Origin: Zunongwangia pacifica
Lineage (GTDB): Bacteria; Bacteroidota; Bacteroidia; Flavobacteriales; Flavobacteriaceae
DNA: 64,000 bases
NCBI RefSeq assembly: GCF_023499215.1
Contig: NZ_JAKHSK010000003.1
Location: forward strand, 1 to 64,000
Reading direction: 5' to 3'
Shown piece after piece: positions 8,131 to 17,380 of the stretch. Within the stretch, counting starts at the first letter, position 1, and each line of letters begins with the position of its first letter. The notes below the pieces were generated by a model. The model was not told the DNA's origin. It saw only the letters and a program-made list of their open reading frames with translations, and did not search any database. A program made the position numbers and the translations under genes.

Positions 8131-9604
8131 ATTGAAAAAATATAAACGTTTCTCTTATTTAGGCGTTACAGCAGGAATTATGCTGAGTATAACGTCTTGT
8201 GTACCTTCATTATCAGAGAAAACGGCAAGCAAAGAGGTTCCCGGGAATTATCACAGTTCTCAGGACTCTCTTGCTGCTAAAAGTTTTAATGCTGCCGATA
8301 CGACAAGCGCTGCTTCTATAGATTGGAAAACATTTTTTGATGATCCCAATTTGATAGCACTAATAGATACAGCTTTGGAAAATAATCAGGAGTTAAATAT
8401 TATGCTTCAGGAATTAAAAGTGGCTCAAAGTGAAGTGCAGGCCAGAAAAGGCGAATATTTACCATCAATTGGTTTAAAAGCGGGTGCAGGAATCGACAAA
8501 GTTGGTAAATATACCCGTAATGGAGCAGTAGAAGAGAATCTGGAAATTAAAGACGGTAAGGAATTTCCCGATCCGCTTCCAGATTATATGATTGGTTTAA
8601 ATGCGCAATGGGAAGTAGATATCTGGAATAAGCTTCACAATGCCAAAAAATCGGCAGTGATGCGTTATTTATCCAGTGTAGAAGGAAGAAATTTTATGGT
8701 CACCAATCTGATTGCTGAAATTGCTAATTCTTACTACGAATTATTGGCACTAGACAATCAGCTTCAGATTGTAAAGAATAATATCGAAATTCAGGAAAGA
8801 GCCTATAGAATTGTGAAGTTGCAGATGCAGGCCGCTCGTGTAACCCAGCTTGCAGTAAGTAAATTTAATGCAGAAGTATTGCATACCAAAAGCTTGCAAT
8901 ACGACATTCAGCAAAAAATTACAGAAACCGAAAATAAACTGAATTTTCTGGTTGGTCGTTATCCACAGCCTATTGCTCGCAATACCGAAGCTTTTGCAGA
9001 TATGTTGCCAAAACAAATCGACGCTGGCTTACCGGCTCAATTGCTGCAAAACAGGCCAGATATACGTCGGGCAGAATTCGAGCTTCAGGCTTCAAAGCTT
9101 GATATTAAAGTTGCAAAAGCACGTTTTTATCCTTCTTTTGGGATTTCAGCAAATATCGGTTATCAGGCTTTTAACCCAGATTATCTGCTTAATACGCCAG
9201 AATCCTTAATTTATTCTGTTGCTGGGGATCTGGTAGCACCTTTGGTTAACCGAAACGCCATAAAAGCAGCGTATAAAACGGCAAATGCCAAGCAAATTCA
9301 GGCTGCTTTTGATTACGAACAAACTGTTTTAAAAGCCTATATCGAAGTGGCAAATCAGTTGGCTAAAATCGATAACCTTAAGAAAAGTTATGATTTACGT
9401 GCTGCTGAAGTTGATGCCTTAACAGAGTCTATAAAAATTTCGAATAAGTTGTTTAGAAATGCCAGAGCAGAATATATGGAGGTCTTAATGACCCAAAGGG
9501 ATGCACTGGAATCTAAATTTGATCTTGTAGAAACCAAAATGCAGCAAATGACGGCTGTTGTTAATATGTATCAGGCGCTTGGTGGCGGCTGGACCAAAGA
9601 TTAA
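8120..9604 (+). CDS. Outer-membrane efflux factor (OprM/NodT/TolC type lipoprotein)
   Basis: 494 residues from the ATG at 8120, which overlaps the pump gene by 11 bp; an in-frame TTG at 8114 is less likely. A lipobox LSITSC gives an acylated N-terminus. The chain shows two repeats of the outer-membrane efflux protein fold: WEVDIWNKLHNAKKSAVMRY in the first half and LPAQLLQNRPDIRRAEFELQ plus YPSFGISANIGYQ in the second; the LLQNRPDI phrase is diagnostic. It forms the trimeric beta-barrel and tunnel for the RND pump. Last gene of the operon, followed by a strong terminator. Confidence 0.96.
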   Translation: MINKLKKYKRFSYLGVTAGIMLSITSCVPSLSEKTASKEVPGNYHSSQDSLAAKSFNAADTTSAASIDWKTFFDDPNLIALIDTALENNQELNIMLQELKVAQSEVQARKGEYLPSIGLKAGAGIDKVGKYTRNGAVEENLEIKDGKEFPDPLPDYMIGLNAQWEVDIWNKLHNAKKSAVMRYLSSVEGRNFMVTNLIAEIANSYYELLALDNQLQIVKNNIEIQERAYRIVKLQMQAARVTQLAVSKFNAEVLHTKSLQYDIQQKITETENKLNFLVGRYPQPIARNTEAFADMLPKQIDAGLPAQLLQNRPDIRRAEFELQASKLDIKVAKARFYPSFGISANIGYQAFNPDYLLNTPESLIYSVAGDLVAPLVNRNAIKAAYKTANAKQIQAAFDYEQTVLKAYIEVANQLAKIDNLKKSYDLRAAEVDALTESIKISNKLFRNARAEYMEVLMTQRDALESKFDLVETKMQQMTAVVNMYQALGGGWTKD

Positions 9605-9639
9605 TCTTTGGCTTTATTGTTTGTTTATTTAAATTGCCG

Positions 9640-9676
9640 AAAAAGCTCTCAGAATTTGTATCTGAGAGCTTTTTTA
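9640..9676 (+). terminator. Rho-independent terminator of the efflux operon
   Basis: AAAAGCTCTCAGA pairs perfectly with TCTGAGAGCTTTT around a 7-nt loop and ends in six T residues. It also faces the convergent gene ending at 9685 and has an A run on its other side, so it is probably bidirectional. Confidence 0.9.
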
Positions 9677-9684
9677 TTTCGCGT

Positions 9685-10221
9685 TCAAAAACCAATTTTT
9701 AGTTTTGCCCGTGTAATATTTAAAGGACTAGGAGGAAAAATTGAAGTATCATCACCTGGTAATAATGTTTTATTACCGATATCAAGGTTGATATTGCTTT
9801 TAAGCTGAAAGTCTATGCCAAAATCTATTTCTGAAGTAGGGAAAAACGGATCCATCGGTATCATTGTATTCCCATAACTGGTATTAAAAGGATTTGAGAT
9901 ATACTGTCCGGAAATATAGAATTTACTTTTTGAAGTTAGGCGAACATCTAATTGGGCTCCAAACGAATATTTTAATAATCGATTCGCACTCATAAAATCA
10001 TATTGTTCCAAAATTCCAACAAATACTTCAAGTCTTACAAAGTCTTGCTTTATCAGTTCAAAATTATTACGAAGGTGTTTATAGTCACCAATTCCGTAAA
10101 TACGGTCAGACAGTTTACTTTGGCTAAATCTAACTGATATTTCTTCTTCAAAAGAATTTTCTTCCTGCCCAAAAAAGGTATAGGAAACAAGTAAGATTAA
10201 TAGTAGCGATAAATACTTCAA
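9685..10221 (-). CDS. Predicted small outer-membrane beta-barrel protein (178 aa)
   Basis: Signal peptide MKYLSLLLILLVSYTFFGQ, then alternating polar/hydrophobic strands typical of a beta-barrel: VRLEVFVGILEQYDFM, YSFGAQLDVRLTSKSKFYISGQ, IDFGIDFQLKSNINLDIG, and a C-terminus ending LNITRAKLKIGF, a terminal strand closing on phenylalanine as in Bacteroidota barrels. No named family recognised. It lies 74 bp downstream of the PI-PLC-like gene on the same strand, so the two are probably cotranscribed and it may help export, retain or report on the phosphorus locus; this is inference from position. Confidence 0.65.
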   Translation of the reverse strand: MKYLSLLLILLVSYTFFGQEENSFEEEISVRFSQSKLSDRIYGIGDYKHLRNNFELIKQDFVRLEVFVGILEQYDFMSANRLLKYSFGAQLDVRLTSKSKFYISGQYISNPFNTSYGNTMIPMDPFFPTSEIDFGIDFQLKSNINLDIGNKTLLPGDDTSIFPPSPLNITRAKLKIGF

Positions 10222-10295
10222 GATCTTAAAATTAGGAGACAGTGTTTTAACGCCCTGCTATAAAAAAATATGGTAATCCTCTCAATACTTTGAGT

Positions 10296-11375
10296 TTAGA
10301 ATTTATTGTTGATGGGATTGTCTCGGTAAAACGTATTCTTTCCGAAGTTAATATGATAATCAGATGCAAAAAAGGTGCTGGGAAGGTAATAATCTGTAGT
10401 AATTATTTGTGCTCCCGATTTTTTGGCCATTTCGAAACGTGAGTAATCATTATTTCTTGCTTCAGTAGTGTTGGCGTCGGCTCTTGTTCTAATGATATAG
10501 CCTTTTTTTACCAGATCCGGAATCCTTTCATCGTATGGATCGTTAATAATCATCGCTGCGGCCTCTGGAGTGCCGGGGTCGGAATTCGTGAAAATTATTC
10601 TATTCTTTAATGAAGGGTGGTTTTTTATATAGCGTTCCATTTTTTCGCCTTTGGTATCCAGAATGAACATAAATTTACCTTTTCCTTCATTTAAATCTGG
10701 CCAATTACCCGCTAAAACCGCCTTATTTAGGGTTTCAAAATTTCCTCTAACATCATCTGGTGTAATTAAATGTTCCTTTCCTAAAAATTTAAGCAGTGTT
10801 TCATCTAATTCTTGATACGCTGCTACAGTAAAAGCTTCTGGTAATGTGCCAAAATTATTTTCTTCGCCATCTTTTGGTTCGATCGTGATAAATATAGTGG
10901 TATGATCTGGATGATTTTCAGACCAGGATTTTAGATCCTTAAGGCAATTTTCAAAAAGATAATACTGAGTTCTAAAATCGATATCTGGTACGTGTATCAT
11001 TTTAAAGCCTGGTTTGTCTAAAAGCCTTTCAGGATCATATTCAGTCTGATTTTTTACAAGAGCTATTCCTTTAGGATGAGAGAATTTTCCGCCTTTGCTA
11101 TCTACATAAACATCTACTTCTAAATTTCTAAGTCCCATACTTAATTGTTCAGGGATCAAAATATGTTCGTATTGTAAACCTTTTAATCTTCCTGTAGAAT
11201 CCTGTGTCGCTAAATACGAATATAAGGAATCATCAATAGCCTTTTTATAGCTATTGTGGGATCCAATAACCTGAACCTGATTGATTCTTTGAGGGCTTGA
11301 AACATGTTGTGAGCATGCTATAAATAGAAATATTCCTATTAAGGAGTTGATATAAAGTGAAAAATTTCGGATCAT
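10296..11375 (-). CDS. Ca2+-dependent phosphoinositide phospholipase C-like lipoprotein
   Basis: 359 residues with a lipobox (FIAC, cysteine 21). VQVIGSHNSYKK carries the first catalytic histidine (H40); LSMGLRNLEVDVYVD supplies the metal-binding acidic pair (E86, D88) and FSHPKG (H100) the second histidine. Later segments TIFITIEPKDGEEN and GYIIRTRADANT fit the TIM-barrel of the PI-PLC-C1 group of secreted Ca2+-dependent phosphodiesterases. Such enzymes cleave phosphoinositides or related phosphodiesters at the cell surface. The gene is transcribed away from the first susC gene, with a shared 387-bp regulatory region, and fits a locus otherwise full of phosphatases. Exact substrate unknown. 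Confidence 0.85.
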   Translation of the reverse strand: MIRNFSLYINSLIGIFLFIACSQHVSSPQRINQVQVIGSHNSYKKAIDDSLYSYLATQDSTGRLKGLQYEHILIPEQLSMGLRNLEVDVYVDSKGGKFSHPKGIALVKNQTEYDPERLLDKPGFKMIHVPDIDFRTQYYLFENCLKDLKSWSENHPDHTTIFITIEPKDGEENNFGTLPEAFTVAAYQELDETLLKFLGKEHLITPDDVRGNFETLNKAVLAGNWPDLNEGKGKFMFILDTKGEKMERYIKNHPSLKNRIIFTNSDPGTPEAAAMIINDPYDERIPDLVKKGYIIRTRADANTTEARNNDYSRFEMAKKSGAQIITTDYYLPSTFFASDYHINFGKNTFYRDNPINNKF

Positions 11376-11510
11376 GAGAATAAATTAATTTCTGGCCATA
11401 AATCTATAAATAACGAAGGAAGAGAAAATTATCTTAAAATCAATTTTTATTAATAAAATGTAAACTTAAATCGGTTTAGCAATAAGAATTATTTAAATAT
11501 TATATAAAAA

Positions 11511-11529
11511 TTAAATCGATACGATTTAA
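11511..11529. promoter_or_regulatory. Perfect inverted repeat between divergent PI-PLC and susC genes
   Basis: TTAAATCG (11511-11518), spacer ATA, CGATTTAA (11522-11529): 8-bp perfect arms. A further TTAAATCG half-site is at 11466-11473, 45 bp away. This is the shape of an operator for a dimeric regulator, placed where it could govern both divergent genes. The rest of the 387-bp spacer 11376-11762 is very AT-rich, apart from the susC leader at its end. Confidence 0.4.
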
Positions 11530-11700
11530 ATGTTAAGGATGCTGTGGTGGTAGTATTATTTAAATATTTATTAAAACTGTATAAATGTGAAATGAATGAG
11601 CATTTCATTATTTAGTCTCTTCAAAAAACACGTCCCCCTTTTATTTAAATTCAAGTTATGAATGGTTATATAGATAGAGATAAAAAATAGAATAAATGGA

Positions 11701-11762
11701 CACAGTTGCTACCAACAACTGTGATTTATAATTAAGCATTGTGCAACCAATTACTTAGATAA
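11701..11762 (+). promoter_or_regulatory. Conserved structured leader of susC (copy 1)
   Basis: A perfect 8-bp hairpin, CACAGTTG (11701-11708) with CAACTGTG (11716-11723), loop CTACCAA, followed by a 28-nt block from AATTAAGCATTG to TTACTTA and then the susC start codon. The loop and the downstream block are nearly identical in the leader of the second susC gene (17313-17380), although the flanking DNA is not alike, which points to selection on this RNA leader. The block also contains a 5-codon frame GTG-CAA-CCA-ATT-ACT ending 4 bp before the susC ATG. Confidence 0.55.
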
Positions 11763-14700
11763 ATGTATTTTAAAATTGTACCATTGAAACCGAGTCATAT
11801 ATTTTTTGGAATGTCGGTTTTACTAGCTTCTCAGATAGGGAATGCTAAAAGTGGTAATTTCTTTTCTGAAGGGAATACCACTAACGTAACTGTAGTAAGT
11901 TACCAGCATACTATTACCGGTACGGTGGTAGACGAAAAAGGCATGCCATTAACGGGAGCGACCGTTCGGGAAGCTGGAACAGATAATGGCGTAGTAACCG
12001 ATTTTGACGGAAATTTTTCCATAGAAATTGAGAGTAATGCTTCTTTAGAAGTTTCTTATTTAGGCTATAAAAGCCTTACGGTAAAAGCTAAAGACGGAAT
12101 TACTATTACGCTGGCCGCAGATCCTGCTAATCTTGATGAGATTGTACTTGTAGGCTATGGTAAGAAAACGAAAAAAGATTTGACGGGAGCGGTAAGCCAG
12201 CTTTCCGCAGAAGATTTTAAAAAAGGAATTAATATTTCTCCGGATAATTTAATTCAGGGAAAAGTAGCTGGTGTGCGTGTCGTACAATCTAGTGGAGAAC
12301 CAGGAGCGGGCGTAGACGTATCTATTCGTGGTATTGGTTCTATACGAAGTGGTAGTACACCGTTGTTCGTTGTAGATGGTGTGCCATTAAGTAATCAAAA
12401 TGTGAGCGCAGGCGGCCCTAATTTTGGTTTGGGAAATAGTGCTGCTAAAAATCCGCTTAACTTTTTAAATACCAGTGATATCGCATCGATAACCGTGCTT
12501 AAAGATGCATCAGCGGCAGCTATTTATGGTGCAAGAGGGTCTAATGGTGTGGTGATTATTACCACGAAACAAGGAGAAAAAGGTGATGCTACGATAACCA
12601 TAGATTCTTATTTAAATGTAGCGAAAGTAATTGATAAAATCGATTTGCTTTCAGCTTCAGCATATAGAAATGCCATAACAGACTCATCATACGACCATGG
12701 CGGTAATACCGACTGGCAGGACGAATTATTTAGAACAGCCATTACTCAAAATCATAACTTTTCATTTTCTAAAAGAACTAATAGTGGCAATTATTACGCA
12801 TCGCTTTCTCACATGGATCAGGAAGGGATCGTAGAGACCAGTGATTTTAAAAGAACTACGGCGAGGATAAATGCAGAAGAATCTTTCTTTGATAATAAAA
12901 GATTAAAGGTGAAAATGAACCTAACTGCCAGCCAGATTAATGAAAATGGAATTCCCAACGGTGCAGATGCAGGTTCAGACGGGCAAGTAATTATGCATGC
13001 TTTAATGGCTAATCCAACACGCTCGGTTTTTGATGCTGATGGCGATTATACCAATTTCAATATGAATGCACATTACAATCCTATGTATTTGCTTCACATT
13101 TACGAAGATAAAACCGAAACACTTCGAGTTTTAGGGAATATAGAAGCTACCTTCCGTATTATGGATGGATTAGAGTATAAATTCAATTTTGGTATCGATC
13201 GTTCCAATTCAGAGCGAAATTCAACAATATATCCAAATGTTACCGATAGAACACCTTTGGGAGCTTATGTTCAGAATAATTTAGAATCTCAAAACTCTTT
13301 AATAGAACATTATTTAACCTATAATTTTGATGTCCACAGAAGTAATTTTGAAGTTCTTGCAGGTTTTTCTTATCAGAAATTCAACTTTTCAGGAACTTCT
13401 TTTTCTACAACCAATATAAGTCCGATGGGCGAAGGAGTTGCTCCAGAATATAACCCGGGATATTCTGGAGAACAATCTGGTGTGAATGGTTATGCACAGG
13501 AAAACGAATTACAATCTTATTTTGGCCGAGTTAATTATACTTTTGATGATCGCTACTTAGTTACGGCTTCTTTAAGGGCAGATGGATCAACTCGATTTGG
13601 GGAGAACAATAAATATGGATATTTCCCATCTTTTGCTTTAGGTTGGAATATGGATAGAGAATTATTCCTTGATGATGTAGAAGAAATCGATCAGCTAAAA
13701 TTAAGAGCAAGTTGGGGAGAAACCGGAAATCAGGAAGTTCAAAATAAAATTACACAAGCAAGTTACTCGCAATCTGCAGCAGGTGGTTATTACTTATATA
13801 ATGATTATAACTTAATTAATGGTATTGTTGTTAATCGTACTGCAAATCCCGATTTAAAATGGGAAGTAGTGACCCAGTTTGATTTAGGAGTAGATTTTAG
13901 TTTGTGGAATAATAAGTTATACGGATCATTAGATTATTATAACAAAACAACAAAAGATGCGATCCTAAATATACCTTCAGAACCACTAAGTCCAACGACT
14001 TCAGTTTGGAAAAACATAGACGGGAAGATTGTTAATAAAGGGATTGAATTTACATTGGGGTCGAAGATTGTAAGTACCGAAGATTTCGATTGGTCTTTAG
14101 ATGTGAATGGAGCTACATTAAATAATGAAATCAAAGATTTACCAGTTTCCGAATTATATTCCGGAAGTATTGCAGGCCCCGGATTATCTGGAGTTGCCGC
14201 AAATATATACAAAAGCGGTTACGAGGCAGGTTCCTTCTTTATGTTAAAGCATCTTGGTTTTGATGAAAACGGGAATGATATTTTCGAAGACATTAATAAC
14301 GATGGAGTGATTAATAGTGATGACCGCCAGATTTTTGAAGGAGCTTTACCCAACTTCACTTTTGGGATAAATACAAATGTAAGCTATAAAAGATGGGATT
14401 TAAGTTTGGCTTTTATCGGTCAAGCAGGAGGTTATTTAGTAAATAATACCAATTTAGCACTAAATATCAACAATCTGGCTTCAGATAGAAATGTACTTTC
14501 CGAATTCTATGCAGACGGTGCAAATCCGCAAAATACGCCGCAGCTTTCAACATTATATATGGAGAAATCTGATTTTTTAAGGTTGAATAATGCCAGATTG
14601 GGCTATAATTTTGATACCGCAAATCTTAATTGGTTAAAAGGCCTTAATCTATATCTAAGCGCACAGAATGTATTTACAATAACCAATTATTCAGGATTCG

Positions 14701-14813
14701 ATCCTTTAATCAACAGCCCAAGATCAACGGGAGGTAATCAATCCATAGGGATAGATTATACCACCTATCCTTCATCAAGATCATATATGATTGGTGCAAC
14801 TTTAAAATTATAA
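11763..14813 (+). CDS. SusC/RagA-family TonB-dependent outer-membrane transporter (first copy)
   Basis: 1016 residues. After a long signal region comes a carboxypeptidase-D-regulatory-like domain (about residues 48-125, ITGTVVDEKGMPLTGATV...TDFDGNFSI), then the plug with DEIVLVGYGKKTKKDLTGAV, SIRGIGSIRSGSTPLFVVDG and DASAAAIYGARGSNGVVIIT, then the 22-strand barrel ending GATLKL. It imports a large ligand bound by the SusD partner encoded 3 bp downstream. Neighbouring phosphodiesterase and phosphatase genes, and the absence of glycoside hydrolases nearby, suggest a phosphorylated ligand. The start MYFKI is shared with the second copy, as is the leader. Confidence 0.97.
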   Translation: MYFKIVPLKPSHIFFGMSVLLASQIGNAKSGNFFSEGNTTNVTVVSYQHTITGTVVDEKGMPLTGATVREAGTDNGVVTDFDGNFSIEIESNASLEVSYLGYKSLTVKAKDGITITLAADPANLDEIVLVGYGKKTKKDLTGAVSQLSAEDFKKGINISPDNLIQGKVAGVRVVQSSGEPGAGVDVSIRGIGSIRSGSTPLFVVDGVPLSNQNVSAGGPNFGLGNSAAKNPLNFLNTSDIASITVLKDASAAAIYGARGSNGVVIITTKQGEKGDATITIDSYLNVAKVIDKIDLLSASAYRNAITDSSYDHGGNTDWQDELFRTAITQNHNFSFSKRTNSGNYYASLSHMDQEGIVETSDFKRTTARINAEESFFDNKRLKVKMNLTASQINENGIPNGADAGSDGQVIMHALMANPTRSVFDADGDYTNFNMNAHYNPMYLLHIYEDKTETLRVLGNIEATFRIMDGLEYKFNFGIDRSNSERNSTIYPNVTDRTPLGAYVQNNLESQNSLIEHYLTYNFDVHRSNFEVLAGFSYQKFNFSGTSFSTTNISPMGEGVAPEYNPGYSGEQSGVNGYAQENELQSYFGRVNYTFDDRYLVTASLRADGSTRFGENNKYGYFPSFALGWNMDRELFLDDVEEIDQLKLRASWGETGNQEVQNKITQASYSQSAAGGYYLYNDYNLINGIVVNRTANPDLKWEVVTQFDLGVDFSLWNNKLYGSLDYYNKTTKDAILNIPSEPLSPTTSVWKNIDGKIVNKGIEFTLGSKIVSTEDFDWSLDVNGATLNNEIKDLPVSELYSGSIAGPGLSGVAANIYKSGYEAGSFFMLKHLGFDENGNDIFEDINNDGVINSDDRQIFEGALPNFTFGINTNVSYKRWDLSLAFIGQAGGYLVNNTNLALNINNLASDRNVLSEFYADGANPQNTPQLSTLYMEKSDFLRLNNARLGYNFDTANLNWLKGLNLYLSAQNVFTITNYSGFDPLINSPRSTGGNQSIGIDYTTYPSSRSYMIGATLKL

Positions 14814-14816
14814 AAA

Positions 14817-16580
14817 ATGAAATTTTCAAATATAACAGCTAAGGCTATACTTGCTATTTGTTTTGGTACCACTTTATTGAGTTGTACCGATTTAGAAGAA
14901 GAAGTAATCGATGAAGTAATAGGAGGTAAAAGCTCAAGTCCAGAGAGTGCCATGGCAGCGGCCTATGGACAATTGGCAGCAGGGACGTTTACAGATCACG
15001 GGAATGTTTTTGGCCTTCAGGAATATCCAACAGACGAATGTATGCTACCTACAAGAGGGAGCGACTGGGGAGATGGAGGAAAATGGAGAGCCCTGACCGA
15101 ATTTACCTGGGGAACCAACAATGCCGCTGTGGCTTCAACCTGGAATGCTTTAAATAGTGGTATAACAAAAACACTAACTGCTATCGAATCTTTGGAGGCA
15201 AATCCAGATTACGAAAATTACGAGTTATTTTTAGCAGAAGCACGAGGTCTCCTGGCGCTATACATCTATAATACACTAGATTTATTCCAGCAGGCACCTT
15301 ACAGAGATCCATTTACAGAAAATGCTGAATTAGAATTTCTTCAGGCAGATACCGAGATTGATAATTTAATTAATGAAGTAGAAGCTATAATTCCAGATCT
15401 GGTAAATTTAGGAGAGCAAAGAACCTATAACGGTCGTTTTACAAAGCAGGCAGCTTATGCGTTATTGGCCGATATGTATTTAAATAGAGCAGTATTTAAA
15501 GATCGCTATAATGCCTCATCTGGTTTTAACTTCACAGAAGCTGCTGTGGATAATGAGGGGAATGATATGGATAAGGTAATCTATTATACTTCTTTATTGA
15601 TAGAAGGGAACTTTAGGCTGGAGAGTAATTATTTTGATAATTTCGCTATCAGCAATAAGTCGGGTTCAGAAATCATCTTTGCCGTAGTTCAGGAAAATGA
15701 TAATATTCGTCGAAGTGATAACGACTTTGCTTATATGTCTACCGGAAGAGCACAAAAGCCAACTCCAGATAACAGAGGGACTAATGCCTCTTGTGTAGAG
15801 CCCGAATTTTATTATACCTGGGAAGGGAATCACGACGATCCACGTTTTCATAGATATTATCAATATAGAGATGGAACCTGGTTTATGAATGATGGGACAA
15901 CCGGAAGTGTTCCAGCAGAAGACGTACGTGAAGATACCGGTGGTGCCTGGTTCCATTTTAACAGGGGCTTACAGGTTGGGCAACAGTATGGGCCAACTTT
16001 AGATGGTGAAGGCGGATTTAATATGACCGCTGACGGAAGAATTGCCATAAGCAAATTAGTGATGGAGAAAAACACTACCATACCAATGGATTATACTCCA
16101 GAGCTTAATTTTGATAATCCACTTTCAGCAGTGTTTAGTCAGGATCAAATTAATCGTGGAGTTAGAAACTTTAAGTGGGAGTTTGACCCTAAATATGGCA
16201 ACGGTAGCAGTGCTGTTGATGTACCGCTTTATCGATTAGGAGGAATTTACTGTATGAGGGCTGAAGCTTATTTTAGAAAAGGAGAAACCGCGGCGGCATT
16301 ACAGGATGTCAACTTACTTAGAACCAGTAGAACTCGTGAAGCTTTATTTGATAATGCTCCTGGAAAAGCAATTTCTTCTTTAGATGAAGAAACTTTATAT
16401 AATGAGATTGGTTTTGAAATGTATTGGGAAATGTACCGAAGAAAGCAAATGATTCGTTTTGGAACTTATGATGAAGCATATACCGCTAAAGCAGCAACCC
16501 AACCTTTTTTAAGAGTATTCGCTATCCCGCAGGAAACTATAGATGTTACTCCAGAGATTACCCAAAATCAAGGCTACTAA
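14817..16580 (+). CDS. SusD/RagB-family surface ligand-binding lipoprotein (first copy)
   Basis: 587 residues; lipobox LLSC with cysteine 23 followed by TDLEEEVIDE. The TPR-like helical scaffold is seen in SAMAAAYGQLA, LLALYIYNTLDLFQQAPY and FTKQAAYALLADMYLNRAVF; the C-terminal part has the typical PLYRLGGIYCMRAEAYFRKG and EIGFEMYWEMYRRKQMIRFG. It caps the SusC barrel on the cell surface and captures ligand. It begins 3 bp after the susC stop, so the pair is translated from one message; the transcript ends at the terminator at 16673. Confidence 0.96.
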   Translation: MKFSNITAKAILAICFGTTLLSCTDLEEEVIDEVIGGKSSSPESAMAAAYGQLAAGTFTDHGNVFGLQEYPTDECMLPTRGSDWGDGGKWRALTEFTWGTNNAAVASTWNALNSGITKTLTAIESLEANPDYENYELFLAEARGLLALYIYNTLDLFQQAPYRDPFTENAELEFLQADTEIDNLINEVEAIIPDLVNLGEQRTYNGRFTKQAAYALLADMYLNRAVFKDRYNASSGFNFTEAAVDNEGNDMDKVIYYTSLLIEGNFRLESNYFDNFAISNKSGSEIIFAVVQENDNIRRSDNDFAYMSTGRAQKPTPDNRGTNASCVEPEFYYTWEGNHDDPRFHRYYQYRDGTWFMNDGTTGSVPAEDVREDTGGAWFHFNRGLQVGQQYGPTLDGEGGFNMTADGRIAISKLVMEKNTTIPMDYTPELNFDNPLSAVFSQDQINRGVRNFKWEFDPKYGNGSSAVDVPLYRLGGIYCMRAEAYFRKGETAAALQDVNLLRTSRTREALFDNAPGKAISSLDEETLYNEIGFEMYWEMYRRKQMIRFGTYDEAYTAKAATQPFLRVFAIPQETIDVTPEITQNQGY

Positions 16581-16611
16581 ACTATTTTAAATTTATGATA
16601 CAGCTAAGAAT

Positions 16612-16668
16612 TTTCGATATTCGAGATTAAATGCTTCGACGCTTGCCTTGAGGTAATTTACTTATTCA
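16612..16668. repeat. Dispersed intergenic repeat, short variant
   Basis: TCGATATTCGAGATTAAATG followed by CTTCGACGCTTGCCTTGAGG, ending TTTACTT. A close copy lies at 28622-28675 and a degenerate one at 2667. Its end (CTTGCCTTGAGGTAATTTACT) resembles the end of the longer repeat starting at 16703, so the two may share an origin. Confidence 0.6.
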
Positions 16669-16672
16669 AAAT

Positions 16673-16704
16673 AAAAAAGGAGTGTTGGAGGGCACTCCTT
16701 TTTT
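16673..16704 (+). terminator. Rho-independent terminator of the first susCD unit
   Basis: AAAAAAGGAGTG pairs with CACTCCTTTTTT around an 8-nt loop. It ends the first susC-susD transcript and is possibly bidirectional. Confidence 0.9.
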
Positions 16705-16816
16705 ATTGGCACCGCCAAAGGGTTTAATATCCCGTCCCGATAGCTATCGGGATGCCTCGGAATTGAAATTTTGTGTCTATCGAATGCTTCGTGGGCTTGC
16801 CCCGAGGTAGTTTACT
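16703..16816. repeat. Dispersed 110-bp intergenic repeat (copy 1, forward)
   Basis: Begins TTATTGGCACCGCCAAAGGG, contains the palindrome CCCGATAGCTATCGGG, and ends CTTGCCCCGAGGTAGTTTACTT. Near-identical copies lie at 22240 (same direction, palindrome partly decayed) and at 45161 (opposite direction). Each lies at the 3' end of a gene next to a terminator. The rest of the 800-bp spacer (16817-17380) is AT-rich promoter-like DNA ending in the susC leader; I see no gene in it. Confidence 0.85.
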
Positions 16817-17312
16817 TTAAAATTTAGTAAGCCAATTTTATTTTTCTTCTCAAATTCTATGGAGTTTTTATTTGATTATTAGATATTTAATCAACCTTCC
16901 TGCGACGTGATGGATGTTGAGTTTTGATAAAAAACGAATCATCTTTTACGTAAAATATTGGAGATTTTCTTAAGTCTATGTTAAGCATAGTTTAATATAA
17001 TGTTAGTGAATAGAACAAATGTTAATCTATTTTAGTTCTTCCATACAGTGTAATAAAATGTAATAATGTACCACTTATTAATGATCTGTTAATCTTTATT
17101 CTATTGTATTTTTAATTTGTTAATATTTATCTTTAAATAGTAAGAAAATCCTTTCGATAATTCGCTTAAAACGTTTTTGTATTAATTAAACTATACATAA
17201 TCTTCAATTAAAACAGCTTCCTTGCTTTCTTCATTAATTTGCACTGTGTTAATGATAACTTAAAAACCCTTTATGTAATATTTTAACCCAAAACAAACTT
17301 TACAAATCAATA

Positions 17313-17380
17313 AACCGCAGAAGCTACCAACAACTGCGGTTATTACAAATTAAGCATTGTGCAACCAATTACTTAACTAA
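17313..17380 (+). promoter_or_regulatory. Conserved structured leader of susC (copy 2)
   Basis: AACCGCAG (17313-17320) pairs perfectly with CTGCGGTT (17334-17341), loop AAGCTACCAACAA. Compared with copy 1, the fourth pair from the loop is G-C instead of A-U, a compensatory change, while GCTACCAACAA in the loop is unchanged. The same downstream block AATTAAGCATTGTG...TTACTTA leads to the start codon, again with a 5-codon GTG frame ending 4 bp before the ATG. Confidence 0.55.
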
